Assembly: GCF_900111165.1 (NCBI RefSeq)
Contig: NZ_FOGH01000002.1
Span: forward strand, 124,001-188,000
Length of the DNA stretch: 64,000 nucleotides
Direction of reading: 5' to 3'
From: Nitrosomonas sp. Nm51
GTDB lineage: Bacteria > Pseudomonadota > Gammaproteobacteria > Burkholderiales > Nitrosomonadaceae
Shown: piece by piece, positions 8,751 through 17,513 of the stretch
Layout of the letters: the number at the start of each line of letters is the position of its first letter
How positions within the stretch are numbered: the first letter of the stretch is position 1
Position numbers and translations under genes: made by a program
Notes under the pieces: model-generated
What the model saw: the letters and a program-made list of their open reading frames with translations, nothing else
The model's database searches: none
What the model was told of the DNA's origin: nothing

Positions 8751-8870
8751 AAGGCTACAACGACTGGCATTGGTCTAGCAAAGAAGTACTCCAAGTATAC
8801 GGTGTAGATGAGCGCGGCAAGATTGTATCGCGTAAATGATCTGCGCAGCGATTGGCAGGTTCCAGTATGT
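8751..8870 (+). pseudogene. IS110-family transposase, N-terminal remnant
   Basis: Translation gives KATTTGIGLAKKYSKYTV, then in a shifted frame YGVDERGKIVSRK and afterwards LRSDWQV-like residues. This corresponds to the start of IS110-type transposases, whose family pattern is KATTIGIDLAKNVFQVHGVDE. Stops and frameshifts break it after about 15 codons, and the RuvC-like catalytic aspartate of the IDLAK motif is glycine here. No remaining DEDD domain or transposase_20 domain is visible downstream. It is a dead fragment. Confidence 0.6.
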
Positions 8871-9236
8871 AATTTGAGACAATCAGGAATACAGTGCAGC
8901 GTGCTTGGCAAGTTCCGGTAGGCGTCAATTTACTTTTCGTCATGAATCATGGCCAGGCAAACCCTTTTGCTCGCATTCTGGAAACATGCACCAGAAATAA
9001 TGTGTTATTTGCCGAGCGGTTAAACGATTAAATTTCCCCTAATTGCATGGACAATCATGACATGATGGTGAGGCTGGTCAGATTGTGAGAGGCTATACCT
9101 GAACAGCACATACATGCACAGGGCGCGTTGACGTTTAAGGGGGCTACCCAGTGGATTCCATTATGGGCAGAAGTAATGCGCCTCATGTAAATCCGGATGT
9201 ATGGCTGTAATCTCTATCTTCATCCTTTAAGGATAC

Positions 9237-9322
9237 AGGCCAAAATAACTTGAACAATATGGCCTAAGTACTCCCTCGTAAAATGCCCGATACAGGATAA
9301 AGTGTTCAAGTTATTTTGGCCT
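9237..9322. repeat. 20-bp perfect inverted repeat with 46-nt centre
   Basis: Arms 9237-9256 (AGGCCAAAATAACTTGAACA) and 9303-9322 are exact reverse complements. The 86-bp unit has the shape of a solo miniature element or the two ends of a deleted insertion sequence. It lies in gene-poor DNA upstream of the gene at 9499. No T-tract follows. Confidence 0.85.
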
Positions 9323-9498
9323 TGCTCCTAAAATCATTGCCTGAAAGTTTGACATATCATGGGCGATGTACGTATCGACACCGGACAACACAGGCCATTC
9401 AGTCAACAGGTTTTTGCCAGCATATTGTTCACTGTTCCGTTCTTTTACCATAGAATAACCAAATTTGCATTTTCGTATTTGAAAATAATCTGTCTACA

Positions 9499-9894
9499 AT
9501 GAAAAAAAATTTTTTTACAGTTTTGCTGATCGGTTTATTTGGTTTTTGCGCACCAGTATTTGCGGAATGGAAGTTAGTCCATGAAGACCCCGACAGACAT
9601 GCGAAACATTTTTTTGATCCGGCCACAGTGCGGCAAAGTGGCAACCATTACAAAAAAGTGTGGGTTTTGTCCAGCTATGATGAAAAACAAAAGGGTGGCT
9701 ATCAATCATTAAAGACTTTTTACGAGTTTGACTGTAAGGCTGACCGTACGCGTTCCTATACCATGCTGCTTTATCCGGAAGTAATGGCGAAAGGCAGCAC
9801 CATCGGTGCGCACCATGATGAATTGAAGGAATGGTTTGAGTATCCCGAATCTTCTTTTTTTAAACAGATTGCCGAAACGGTTTGTAAGCCATAA
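9499..9894 (+). CDS. Secreted surface-adhesin-E-like protein
   Basis: A 131-residue protein with a clear signal peptide (MKKNFFTVLLIGLFGFCAPV, then FAEW; cleavage after the A of FA). The mature part starts EWKLVHEDPDRHAKHFFDP and includes VWVLSSYDEKQKGGYQSLKT and YEFDCKADRTRS. This matches the small CNP1/surface-adhesin protein E-like family found in many betaproteobacteria. Two cysteines (in FDCKAD and near the C-terminus in TVCKP) could form a disulfide. It is probably periplasmic or surface-associated. The family function is not well defined. Confidence 0.7.
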   Translation: MKKNFFTVLLIGLFGFCAPVFAEWKLVHEDPDRHAKHFFDPATVRQSGNHYKKVWVLSSYDEKQKGGYQSLKTFYEFDCKADRTRSYTMLLYPEVMAKGSTIGAHHDELKEWFEYPESSFFKQIAETVCKP

Positions 9895-10014
9895 ACTAAA
9901 TTGAGTCCTGCGCTGTAGAATTGATCATGCGTTTGAGTTTGTTTGCGAGCCAGGCAGCGCCGGATTAGGTGCGGATACTATTTAATATTGTGTATGAGTT
10001 ACCGGGGGTGAATT

Positions 10015-10200
10015 GTGAAACGAAAACAATTTCATACTGTAGTGGCATTAATTGTTTTGCTGCCGCTATTGTCAGGTTGCTGGATGGCTGCGGCGGCGGG
10101 AGCGGGTGCGTACGGTGGCTATAAAATGAAGGAAAAAGGTTATACGGTGCAGAGTCCGATCACTAAAGAAGATAAAAAATCTAACAAAAATAGTAAGTAA
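10015..10200 (+). CDS. Small lipoprotein with glycine/alanine-rich segment
   Basis: A 61-residue predicted lipoprotein beginning at GTG, with GGGGGTG just upstream as a ribosome binding site. The lipobox is LLSGC. After the cysteine comes WMAAAAGAGAYGGYKMKEKG, a short alanine/glycine run like that of small envelope lipoproteins, then a lysine-rich tail. It resembles small uncharacterised lipoproteins of betaproteobacteria. It converges with lspA, whose stop lies 4 bp away. A short AAAGC/GCTTT hairpin at 10206-10221 could end transcription. Confidence 0.65.
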   Translation: MKRKQFHTVVALIVLLPLLSGCWMAAAAGAGAYGGYKMKEKGYTVQSPITKEDKKSNKNSK

Positions 10201-10203
10201 CCG

Positions 10204-10722
10204 CTAAAGCTTTTCAGCTTTTTCCTTGCCGCCGGTTTTATTGTCGGCTTCTTTTTGTGCGTTTTCTTTATTGTAAAAGCTGTCAATAACGAGCAGGGCC
10301 GCACCGACGAAAATTGCCGAATCTGCAATGTTGAATGCCGGCCAGTGATAATCGCCGATGTAGAAATCCAGGAAGTCGACGACATGTCCAAGCGTGATGC
10401 GGTCCCACAGATTACCGATAGCTCCGCCTAGAATCAAACTGAGCGATAAGCAAAACAGTCGCTCGTTTTTATATTTGTGCAGAAGATACATAATGACAAT
10501 GGATGCGCCAGCAGCGATCGCGCTCAAGAACCAGCGTTGCCAGCCGGATGCTTCGCTCAGGATGCTGAATGCTGCACCGGTATTGTAAGTGAGTACCAGA
10601 TTAAAAAAATCTGTTACTGCAATTCGCTGTCCGTAGACCAGTGCCGATTCCACCCAGTACTTGGTTGCCAGATCCAGTATTAAAACAATCAGGGCGATGC
10701 TAAGTGAATAATGTAGTTTCAT
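10204..10722 (-). CDS. lspA: Lipoprotein signal peptidase (signal peptidase II)
   Basis: Membrane aspartic protease that removes signal peptides from diacylglyceryl-modified prolipoproteins. Four hydrophobic segments are visible. The catalytic aspartates are in NLWDRI and FNIADSAIF, and LTYNTGAAFSIL is the family signature. Starting at the ATG at 10722 (MKLHYSLSIALIVL) gives 172 residues, normal for LspA. An in-frame TTG at 10782 would add 20 polar residues and is not favoured. The gene follows ileS on the same strand, the standard ileS-lspA pairing. The tail after the last helix is lysine-rich. Confidence 0.93.
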   Translation of the reverse strand: MKLHYSLSIALIVLILDLATKYWVESALVYGQRIAVTDFFNLVLTYNTGAAFSILSEASGWQRWFLSAIAAGASIVIMYLLHKYKNERLFCLSLSLILGGAIGNLWDRITLGHVVDFLDFYIGDYHWPAFNIADSAIFVGAALLVIDSFYNKENAQKEADNKTGGKEKAEKL

Positions 10723-10795
10723 GTTCGTGTATGTCCGTTTGCCGTTTTTTTTCAGCGTTTCATACCACTGTAAAAATTGCAACCTTGATCATTGA

Positions 10796-13627
10796 TCATG
10801 CGTGTTGTCTGTATTCTCCTGTGCCATCGAGATTGGATACACAGCGTCCGCATAATGTGGGATGTCCCGGGTTCTGACCGACGTCGCTGCGATAATGCCA
10901 GCAGCGTTCGCATTTCGGATGCATACTTGGTGTAACTGTAACCACAATTTCCTGTGAGTTATCAGCCGCTTCCAAACTGGATTCCGAAGTGATCAGAACA
11001 AACCGTAAGTCATTTCCAAGAGATTGCAGCAACGCCAAATCACCGCCGCCTGCACGGATATTGACCGTTGCGGCCAAAGATGATCCGATCTTGCCTTGCG
11101 CTCTGGCGTCTTCGAGCTTTTTCAGTACCTGGGCGCGTAATGTTCGAATTCTACTCCAGCGTTCGCATAATTGCTGTGTGTCAGACTGCTCAGGAAAACG
11201 ATGCCAAGTATGCAGCAACACGCTGTCTTCAGGTTGACCGGCCAGGTGTTCCCAGGTTTCTTCGGAGGTAAAGCTCAGGATGGGCGCAAACAGGCGTACC
11301 AGGCTGTGTGAGATATGATAGAGCGCGCTTTGCGCGGCGCGGCGCGGCTGGCTGCCGGCTGCAGCGGTATATAATCGGTCTTTAAGAATGTCCAGATAAA
11401 AGCCTCCCAGATCTTCAGAGCAGAAATTGTGCAGTTTATGTACAATCTGATGGAACTCATAGCGGTCATAAATCTGTACGAGCTCGTTCTGGAAATCGCT
11501 GCTGTATGCCAGCATATAACGATCGATTTCCAGCCAGTCCGCAATCGTCAGCATATCTTTCCGTGGATCGAAATCGGCCAGATTGGCCAGCAGAAAGCGC
11601 AGTGTGTTACGGATGCGGCGGTAGCTTTCAACGACTCGCTTGAGAATTTCTTCTGAAATCGAAAGTTCTCCGGAATAATCGGTAGATGCAACCCACAGGC
11701 GTAAAATGTCGGCGCCATAGGTGTCCATGACTTTCTGCGGCGCGATTACATTACCTTTGGACTTGCTCATCTTATGGCCGCTGCCATCAACGACAAAGCC
11801 ATGTGTGAGCAGCGACCGGTACGGGGCATGGCCGTCAATGGCGCAGCCGGTCAGCAACGAGGATTGGAACCAGCCGCGATGCTGGTCCGAGCCTTCCAGG
11901 TATAAATCGGCCGGGTACTCGAGCTGTAGGCTGGGTTTAATTACGGTGTCATGCGTTGTGCCCGAATCGAACCAGACGTCGAGTGTGTCGGTAAGTTTTG
12001 TATAGTTCTGGGCGTCTTCACCGAGTAACTCGGTTTCATCAAGCGAGAACCAGGCTTCAATGCCCTGCTTTTCGACTTTTTGTGCAACCTGTTCAAGCAG
12101 CGCATGTGCGCGCGGGTGTGGCTTGTGGGTTATTTTATGCACAAATAATGCCATCGGCACGCCCCAATTGCGTTGCCGGGAAACGCACCAGTCCGGACGG
12201 TTCTTAATCATGGCTTCCAGCCGCGCTCTTCCCCAGGCCGGATAAAAACGGGTGCTGTCAACAGCCTGCATGGCAAGGCTTCGCAATGGTTTTTTCAGAC
12301 CGGCAGCATCAGCGTTTGTGTCAGGATTTTTCTCCAGATTCATGCCGATGAACCATTGCGGTGTTGAGCGGAAAATAATCGGCGTTTTATGCCGCCAGCA
12401 ATGCGGATAGCTATGTTCTATTTTTTTCAAACAGAGCAGGGAATGGCCGGCCTGTAACGCGTCGATGACGATGTCGTTCGCTTTCCAAACGAATAAACCG
12501 CCGACCAGAGGCTTGTCTGCCATAAATTTGCCATCGCCGTCGACCGGACTCTCGTTAGGCAAGCCGTACTGTTGACCGGCAAAATAGTCATCCAGGCCAT
12601 GGGCGGGGGCGGTATGCACCAGTCCGGTGCCGGCTTCCAGCGTGACATGCCTGCCGCAGATGATTTTGACGCCACGGTTTTCGAACGGGTGCTGCAGGGG
12701 CAGATATTCAAGCGCCTGTCCCTTGCATTGACCCAGCGTTTTCCCTTTTAGGCCGTAACGCTCCAGACAGACCTGTTTCAATTCGGCCGCCAGCAGGAGC
12801 AAGCCCCGTTCTGTTTGAATCAGTTCATAATCAAAATCGGGGTGTATGCAGACTGCCTGGTTGGCCGGCAGCGTCCAGGGCGTGGTTGTCCAAATGACTG
12901 CCATGATTTTGTTGCCGGACAGGGTGCCGGTGCTAAGTTTGAAGGCAGTTTGCAACTGCATTCCGGCGTCATCGGTATTTGTCTGAATGATGTCAAAACC
13001 AACGTCGATTGCCGAAGAAGTTTTATCTTCGTATTCGACTTCCGCTTCTGCCAAGGCAGAACCGCAATCAATACACCAGTTAACCGGTTTTTGTCCCTGA
13101 TACAGATAGCCATTCTGATAAATTTTTCCCAGTGCGCGAATAATATCCGCTTCAGTCTGGAAATTCATGGTGAGATAGGCCTGATCCCAGTCGCCCAAAA
13201 CACCCAAGCGAATAAAATCGGTTTTTTGGCGCGTAATTTGTTCCGCTGCAAATGTGCGGCAGAGTTCACGCACTTTACCGGCAGGCAGCTGCTTGCCGTA
13301 TTTTTTTTCTATTTGATGTTCGATCGGCAGGCCGTGGCAGTCCCATCCCGGAATATAGGGCGCATCGAAACCAGCCAGCGTTTTACTTTTTATAATAATG
13401 TCCTTGAGAATTTTATTGACGGCATGTCCGATATGAATGTCGCCGTTTGCATACGGCGGCCCGTCGTGCAGTGTAAATTTGGGGCGCCCCTTACTTGCAG
13501 CACGGATTTTCTGATACAGTTTTTTTTGCTGCCAGGAGTCGAGCATTGCGGGTTCCCGTTTAGCGAGATTGCCGCGCATTGGAAAAGGTGTGTCGAGCAG
13601 GTTAAGCGTTTTTTTATAATCAGTCAT
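10796..13627 (-). CDS. ileS: Isoleucyl-tRNA synthetase
   Basis: Class I aminoacyl-tRNA synthetase charging tRNA-Ile, 943 residues, full length for the bacterial type. HIGH is at residues 65-68 in [11 protein letters not shown] and KMSKS near residue 620 in [10 protein letters not shown]. The editing (CP1) domain lies between, including [13 protein letters not shown]. The C-terminus has the zinc-binding pattern [12 protein letters not shown]...CGRCVSNL. This domain order is the mupirocin-sensitive bacterial type as far as can be judged. ribF lies upstream and lspA downstream on the same strand, the classic ribF-ileS-lspA cluster. Confidence 0.97.
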   Translation of the reverse strand: MTDYKKTLNLLDTPFPMRGNLAKREPAMLDSWQQKKLYQKIRAASKGRPKFTLHDGPPYANGDIHIGHAVNKILKDIIIKSKTLAGFDAPYIPGWDCHGLPIEHQIEKKYGKQLPAGKVRELCRTFAAEQITRQKTDFIRLGVLGDWDQAYLTMNFQTEADIIRALGKIYQNGYLYQGQKPVNWCIDCGSALAEAEVEYEDKTSSAIDVGFDIIQTNTDDAGMQLQTAFKLSTGTLSGNKIMAVIWTTTPWTLPANQAVCIHPDFDYELIQTERGLLLLAAELKQVCLERYGLKGKTLGQCKGQALEYLPLQHPFENRGVKIICGRHVTLEAGTGLVHTAPAHGLDDYFAGQQYGLPNESPVDGDGKFMADKPLVGGLFVWKANDIVIDALQAGHSLLCLKKIEHSYPHCWRHKTPIIFRSTPQWFIGMNLEKNPDTNADAAGLKKPLRSLAMQAVDSTRFYPAWGRARLEAMIKNRPDWCVSRQRNWGVPMALFVHKITHKPHPRAHALLEQVAQKVEKQGIEAWFSLDETELLGEDAQNYTKLTDTLDVWFDSGTTHDTVIKPSLQLEYPADLYLEGSDQHRGWFQSSLLTGCAIDGHAPYRSLLTHGFVVDGSGHKMSKSKGNVIAPQKVMDTYGADILRLWVASTDYSGELSISEEILKRVVESYRRIRNTLRFLLANLADFDPRKDMLTIADWLEIDRYMLAYSSDFQNELVQIYDRYEFHQIVHKLHNFCSEDLGGFYLDILKDRLYTAAAGSQPRRAAQSALYHISHSLVRLFAPILSFTSEETWEHLAGQPEDSVLLHTWHRFPEQSDTQQLCERWSRIRTLRAQVLKKLEDARAQGKIGSSLAATVNIRAGGGDLALLQSLGNDLRFVLITSESSLEAADNSQEIVVTVTPSMHPKCERCWHYRSDVGQNPGHPTLCGRCVSNLDGTGEYRQHA

Positions 13628-13755
13628 GAAAAATGTTTAAAATCGTTCCGGGTCGATGCAGCTAGCAAATAATTGCGCTGCACAATCTTATATGAATCAG
13701 CATTGAGTGTTGCTGTTTTATGACATCATGTTGTATTTAAGCGAATTATACGTGA

Positions 13756-14739
13756 TTACAATTTTTTACACGATTCAATTGCAAAATCGTTTTTATCAAT
13801 TGCCTGATTAAAAAATTGTTTTGCCTGTGTAATGTCTCTTTTAATTTGTTGAGTAAGCGTTCTTAAATCAGGATATTTTTCTTCATCACGCAGTTTATGC
13901 AGAAAATCGACCTGCAAATGATGACCGTAAATCGACTGATCAAAATTAAATAAATGGACTTCCAGCGCCGGTTTGCCGTTTTTATGAACCGTTGGCCTGA
14001 CGCCAAGACTGGCAACGCCCGGCAGTACAACGGATGGGTCCGACTGAACGGTGCCGAACACGTTAACCGCAAAAATGCCAGATACCGGCGGGCGGTTGTG
14101 TTTGATCTGAATATTGGCAGTTGGAAAACCCAGTTTTTTCCCCAGTTTTTCGCCGTCTATGACACGGCCACTGATACTAAACGGTCTGCCTAAAAAACGG
14201 CGCGCTGTGAGCAGGTCACCGGTCTCCAATAATTTTCTGATATGGCTGCTTGACACACGCTGTTTTTCGATTAAAAAGCTCGGCATTTTTTCCACTTCGA
14301 AACCGTTTTGTGCTGATAATGCTTTCAACAGGGCAAAATTCCCGGCTCGGCGCGCTCCAAAACGAAAGTCGTCTCCAACCAGCAGCCAGCGCACAGAAAG
14401 CTCATGATTCAGTATCCTCTCAATAAACGTTTCAGGACTTATCTTTGCGAAATCATAGTTGAAGCGGTATACTCGTACATAATCAACTTTCAATCTGGCC
14501 AGTTGCTGCATTTTTTTCCTGAAGCTGGTGAGACGAGTAGGTGCTTGATCTGGCGCGAAAAATTCGCGTGGATGCGGTTCAAAAGTCATGACACAAGCAG
14601 CTATTCCTAGTTTGTCTGCAGTTTCCTTCAAACGGGATAGTATGGCTTGGTGGCCTAAATGTACGCCGTCAAAGTTGCCGATTGTCAGCGCAAGCGGTGT
14701 CTTATAATTTGGTGAAGGCTTGCTTCGCCAGATTTGCAT
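13756..14739 (-). CDS. ribF: Bifunctional riboflavin kinase / FAD synthetase
   Basis: Converts riboflavin to FMN and FMN to FAD. The N-terminal nucleotidyltransferase domain starts with LTIGNFDGVHLGHQAIL and includes LLVGDDFRFGARRAGNF and SSSHIRKLLETGD. The C-terminal flavokinase domain has GKKLGFPTANIQI and YPDLRTLTQQIKRD. Length is 327 residues, slightly longer than many RibF proteins. It is the first gene of the ribF-ileS-lspA group, with a 128 bp spacer before ileS that could hold an internal promoter. Confidence 0.95.
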   Translation of the reverse strand: MQIWRSKPSPNYKTPLALTIGNFDGVHLGHQAILSRLKETADKLGIAACVMTFEPHPREFFAPDQAPTRLTSFRKKMQQLARLKVDYVRVYRFNYDFAKISPETFIERILNHELSVRWLLVGDDFRFGARRAGNFALLKALSAQNGFEVEKMPSFLIEKQRVSSSHIRKLLETGDLLTARRFLGRPFSISGRVIDGEKLGKKLGFPTANIQIKHNRPPVSGIFAVNVFGTVQSDPSVVLPGVASLGVRPTVHKNGKPALEVHLFNFDQSIYGHHLQVDFLHKLRDEEKYPDLRTLTQQIKRDITQAKQFFNQAIDKNDFAIESCKKL

Positions 14740-14909
14740 GTAAAGTAACCTGAAAATAATAATTTTAGCTCGATTTTGCCAGACTGGTCCAGGTTTGCGC
14801 TAGATTGTGACCGATAGACAACGATTGACTCTGGAATTTTTCCGGTGTTTTGTGTCGCTGTTTTGGTAATTACTGCTACAGCAGTTTTTTACACTTCATG
14901 GAGAACGAA

Positions 14910-15728
14910 ATGAATACTACATCGATTAAAACAAAACAGGATTATGGTTCCGATCCGGTATCGGTTCGCGAAACGGACCAATACCGTGCAGAATATGTGC
15001 ATGCATTCGTACAAAAATGGGATTCACTGATTGATTGGAATGCGCGGATTGAATCGGAAGGCTCTTTTTTTATCGATAAGCTTAAAGAAAGAGGCTGCAA
15101 ACAGGTGCTTGATGTGGCGACGGGAACCGGATTTCACTCGGTTAGATTGCTGGAAGCCGGGTTCGAAGTGGTCAGTGCGGATGGCAGCGCGGAAATGCTG
15201 TCCAAGGCATTCGCCAATGCCAGGTCACGTGGGCATATTTTGCGTACTGTACAGGCTGACTGGCGTTGGCTGAATCGTGACGTGCATCAGAAATTTGATG
15301 CGATTATCTGTCTGGGTAATTCATTTACACACTTGTTCGATGAGAATGACCGGCGTAAAGCACTTGCCGAGTTTTATGCCGCGTTGCGTCATGACGGCGT
15401 GTTAATTCTGGATCAGCGTAATTACGATGCGCTAATGGATTTCGGATTTACCTGTACGCATACCTATTATTACTGTGGTACGAATGTTTCGGTAAAACCG
15501 GTGCATGTCGACAAGGGATTGGCGCGGTTTGAGTACTGTTTTCCCGATGGCGATAAATATTTTTTGAATATGTTTCCACTCAGAAAGGATTACACAAAAC
15601 GGCTGATGCAAGAAGTTGGTTTTCAGCATACTGAAACGTTTGGAGATTTTCAGGAGACGTACCGGGAAAGCGAACCAGATTTTTTTATTCATATCGCCGA
15701 AAAAGCCTATCAATCAACCGATGAATAA
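14910..15728 (+). CDS. Glycine/sarcosine N-methyltransferase-like (betaine synthesis)
   Basis: Class I SAM-dependent methyltransferase of 272 residues. The SAM-binding motif I is VLDVATGTGFHSVRLLEAG with acidic loop VVSADGSAEML. DAIICLGNSFTHLF and LILDQRNYDALMD are characteristic of glycine sarcosine N-methyltransferase. The start was chosen at 14910 because GGAG lies six bases upstream; an upstream ATG at 14898 overlaps that site. The next gene overlaps its 3' end by 8 bp and looks like the partner dimethylglycine methyltransferase. Together they would convert glycine through sarcosine and dimethylglycine to glycine betaine, an osmoprotectant. Substrate assignment is by family resemblance and pairing. 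Confidence 0.85.
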   Translation: MNTTSIKTKQDYGSDPVSVRETDQYRAEYVHAFVQKWDSLIDWNARIESEGSFFIDKLKERGCKQVLDVATGTGFHSVRLLEAGFEVVSADGSAEMLSKAFANARSRGHILRTVQADWRWLNRDVHQKFDAIICLGNSFTHLFDENDRRKALAEFYAALRHDGVLILDQRNYDALMDFGFTCTHTYYYCGTNVSVKPVHVDKGLARFEYCFPDGDKYFLNMFPLRKDYTKRLMQEVGFQHTETFGDFQETYRESEPDFFIHIAEKAYQSTDE

Positions 15729-16587
15729 TATGAATTCAAGTAAAACACAGTCCGCCGCTGTTGAAACCGCGCGTGATTACTATAACAGCGACGATGCTGA
15801 TCATTTTTACAGTACGATATGGGGTGGAGAAGACATTCATATCGGCTTATATGAAGACCTTGATGAACCGATTAATGTGGCGAGTCATCGAACTGTGCAG
15901 ACCATGGCAGACTGCCTGTCAGAGTTGAAAGCTGACCAAGTTGTTCTTGACTTGGGATCCGGTTACTGTGGTGCCGCCCGTTATCTTGCGAAAACTTATG
16001 GTGTGCAGGTAAAGGCGGTAAATTTAAGTGAAATTGAGAACCAGCGCGCGCGCGAACTGAATTTGGCTGCGCATCTGTCTGAAAAAATTCAGGTGATTGA
16101 CGGTAGCTTTGAATCACTGCCGTTCGAAAGCGCCGAGGGTACAACTGGTTTTGATGTTATCTGGTCACAGGATGCAATTTTGCACAGTGCACAACGTGAG
16201 CAGGTATTGGCAGAGGCCTTTCGAGTGCTAAAACCGGGCGGGTACTTTGTTTTTACCGATCCGATGCAGGCCGATGACTGCCCGCCTGGTGTTTTGCAAC
16301 CGATACTTGACCGCATTCATCTGCCCTCATTAGGCTCGCCAGGCTTTTATCGCCAGGTTGCAGAACGGTTGGGTTTTGATGTGGTCAAGTTTGATAATCT
16401 TACTCAGCAGTTGATCAACCATTATCAACGTGTTCTTGATGAAACCGAGCGGCATACCAGTGAATTAATTGGAAAGATCGATCCGGCTTATATTGAACGT
16501 ATGAAAGCCGGCTTGAACCATTGGATAGACGGCGGTAAGCATGGCTATCTGGCCTGGGGAATTTTTCTGCTGCAAAAACCAGAGTGA
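15721..16587 (+). CDS. Sarcosine/dimethylglycine N-methyltransferase-like
   Basis: SAM-dependent methyltransferase of 288 residues. It begins inside the end of the preceding gene (ATG 15721; ATG 15730 is an alternative). Motif I is VVLDLGSGYCGAARYLAKTY, followed by VNLSEIENQRAREL and FDVIWSQDAILHSA, as in sarcosine/dimethylglycine methyltransferases and the sterol/gamma-tocopherol methyltransferase-like fold. FRVLKPGGYFVFTDPMQ is motif III. The C-terminal HWIDGGKHGYLAWGIFLL is typical of the betaine-forming enzymes. The tight overlap argues for translational coupling with the glycine methyltransferase. It likely catalyses the last methylation steps to glycine betaine in the cytoplasm. Confidence 0.85.
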   Translation: MNNMNSSKTQSAAVETARDYYNSDDADHFYSTIWGGEDIHIGLYEDLDEPINVASHRTVQTMADCLSELKADQVVLDLGSGYCGAARYLAKTYGVQVKAVNLSEIENQRARELNLAAHLSEKIQVIDGSFESLPFESAEGTTGFDVIWSQDAILHSAQREQVLAEAFRVLKPGGYFVFTDPMQADDCPPGVLQPILDRIHLPSLGSPGFYRQVAERLGFDVVKFDNLTQQLINHYQRVLDETERHTSELIGKIDPAYIERMKAGLNHWIDGGKHGYLAWGIFLLQKPE

Positions 16588-16740
16588 AAGATTTAAAGAG
16601 ATAAGATCAAGTATGGTCTGTATTAACAAAATGTTTGTCTAAAAACAAGTAGCTGCTAAGAATCCATGTTTGGTGTGTATCTGACCAAAACATGAAATAA
16701 AAAGCCGTCAGGGTTGTTATCAATGCAGAACAAGAAACTT

Positions 16741-17490
16741 TCAGTTGAGTTGACATAACTCACAGAAAGGATCCTTCTTGAGTTTGATTGTACGCCAGTT
16801 CATGGTGAGACCGTCTAATAACAGAAGTCTGCCATTTAACGTTTTGCCGATATTCAACAATATTTTGAGCGTCTCCGCGGCCTGAATACTGCCGATAATC
16901 CCAACCAGTGGAGAGAAGATACCCATGATTGCACATGGCATATCCTCTGATTCTCCGTGCAGTGGATAGAGACAATGATAACAAGGACTGTGTTGCAGAC
17001 GTAAATCAAAAACCGATACTTGCGCTTCGAACCGAACCGCCGCCCCCGAGATTAAAGGCTTTTGGAGTGCAACACAGGCCTTATTGATGCTGTGACGTGT
17101 TGCAAAATTATCACTTGCATCTATGACTGCGTCTGATACCGCAACAAGTTGTTGCAAATCAGCTTCTTTTACATGGTTTGGATAGGAAATAACGTTTATT
17201 TCCGGATTGAGTCTGGACAATGTGTGTTGCGCCGATTCCGTTTTGGACAAACCTATTGCGCTTGAAGGATGTACGATTTGGCGCTGGAGATTGGTAAGAT
17301 CTACGGTGTCGCCGTCACAGATTGTCAGTTTTCCAATACCGCTGGCGGCAAGATAAAGCGCAGCCGGCGATCCCAGACCGCCGGCTCCTATAATCAGTAC
17401 ATGTGTCTTAAGCAGTTTTTCCTGACCCGAAATGTCAATTTCGGGAAGCAAAATATGGCGACTGTACCGGAGCAACTGGCGATTATTCAA
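16741..17490 (-). CDS. moeB: MoeB/ThiF-type sulfur-carrier adenylyltransferase
   Basis: E1-like enzyme of 249 residues that adenylates the C-terminal glycine of a small sulfur carrier (MoaD or ThiS). The nucleotide motif is LIIGAGGLGSPAALYLAASG, followed by CDGDTVDLTNLQRQIVH and DASDNFATRHSINKAC. The four zinc-binding cysteines are two in SPCYHCLYP and two in DPFCELCQ. No C-terminal rhodanese domain is present. It lies 23 bp downstream of ctpA on the same strand, as in several betaproteobacteria. MoeB and ThiF cannot be separated by these motifs, so the symbol is a best guess. Confidence 0.85.
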   Translation of the reverse strand: MNNRQLLRYSRHILLPEIDISGQEKLLKTHVLIIGAGGLGSPAALYLAASGIGKLTICDGDTVDLTNLQRQIVHPSSAIGLSKTESAQHTLSRLNPEINVISYPNHVKEADLQQLVAVSDAVIDASDNFATRHSINKACVALQKPLISGAAVRFEAQVSVFDLRLQHSPCYHCLYPLHGESEDMPCAIMGIFSPLVGIIGSIQAAETLKILLNIGKTLNGRLLLLDGLTMNWRTIKLKKDPFCELCQLN

Positions 17491-17513
17491 GTGTGGGTTG
17501 CTTCGGAGAAATG

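Larger units (their letters stand above)
8125..9498. other. Gene-poor 1.4 kb tract with repeats and transposase debris
   Basis: No reading frame here looks like a working protein. The tract holds a diverged copy of the MITE-like repeat (8347-8412), a half copy (8580-8606), an IS110-type transposase remnant (about 8751-8870) and a 20-bp perfect inverted repeat (9237-9322). A small hairpin, CTATAATGCCCATTATAG, lies near 8270-8290. The rest shows nothing I recognise. The tract is probably an insertion hot spot that has decayed. Confidence 0.7.

Noticed and set aside
12815..13672. A 285-codon open frame on the plus strand opposite ileS
   Set aside because: It is wholly antisense to the conserved ileS N-terminal region, with no recognisable domain and no ribosome binding site; it mirrors the codon pattern of ileS.
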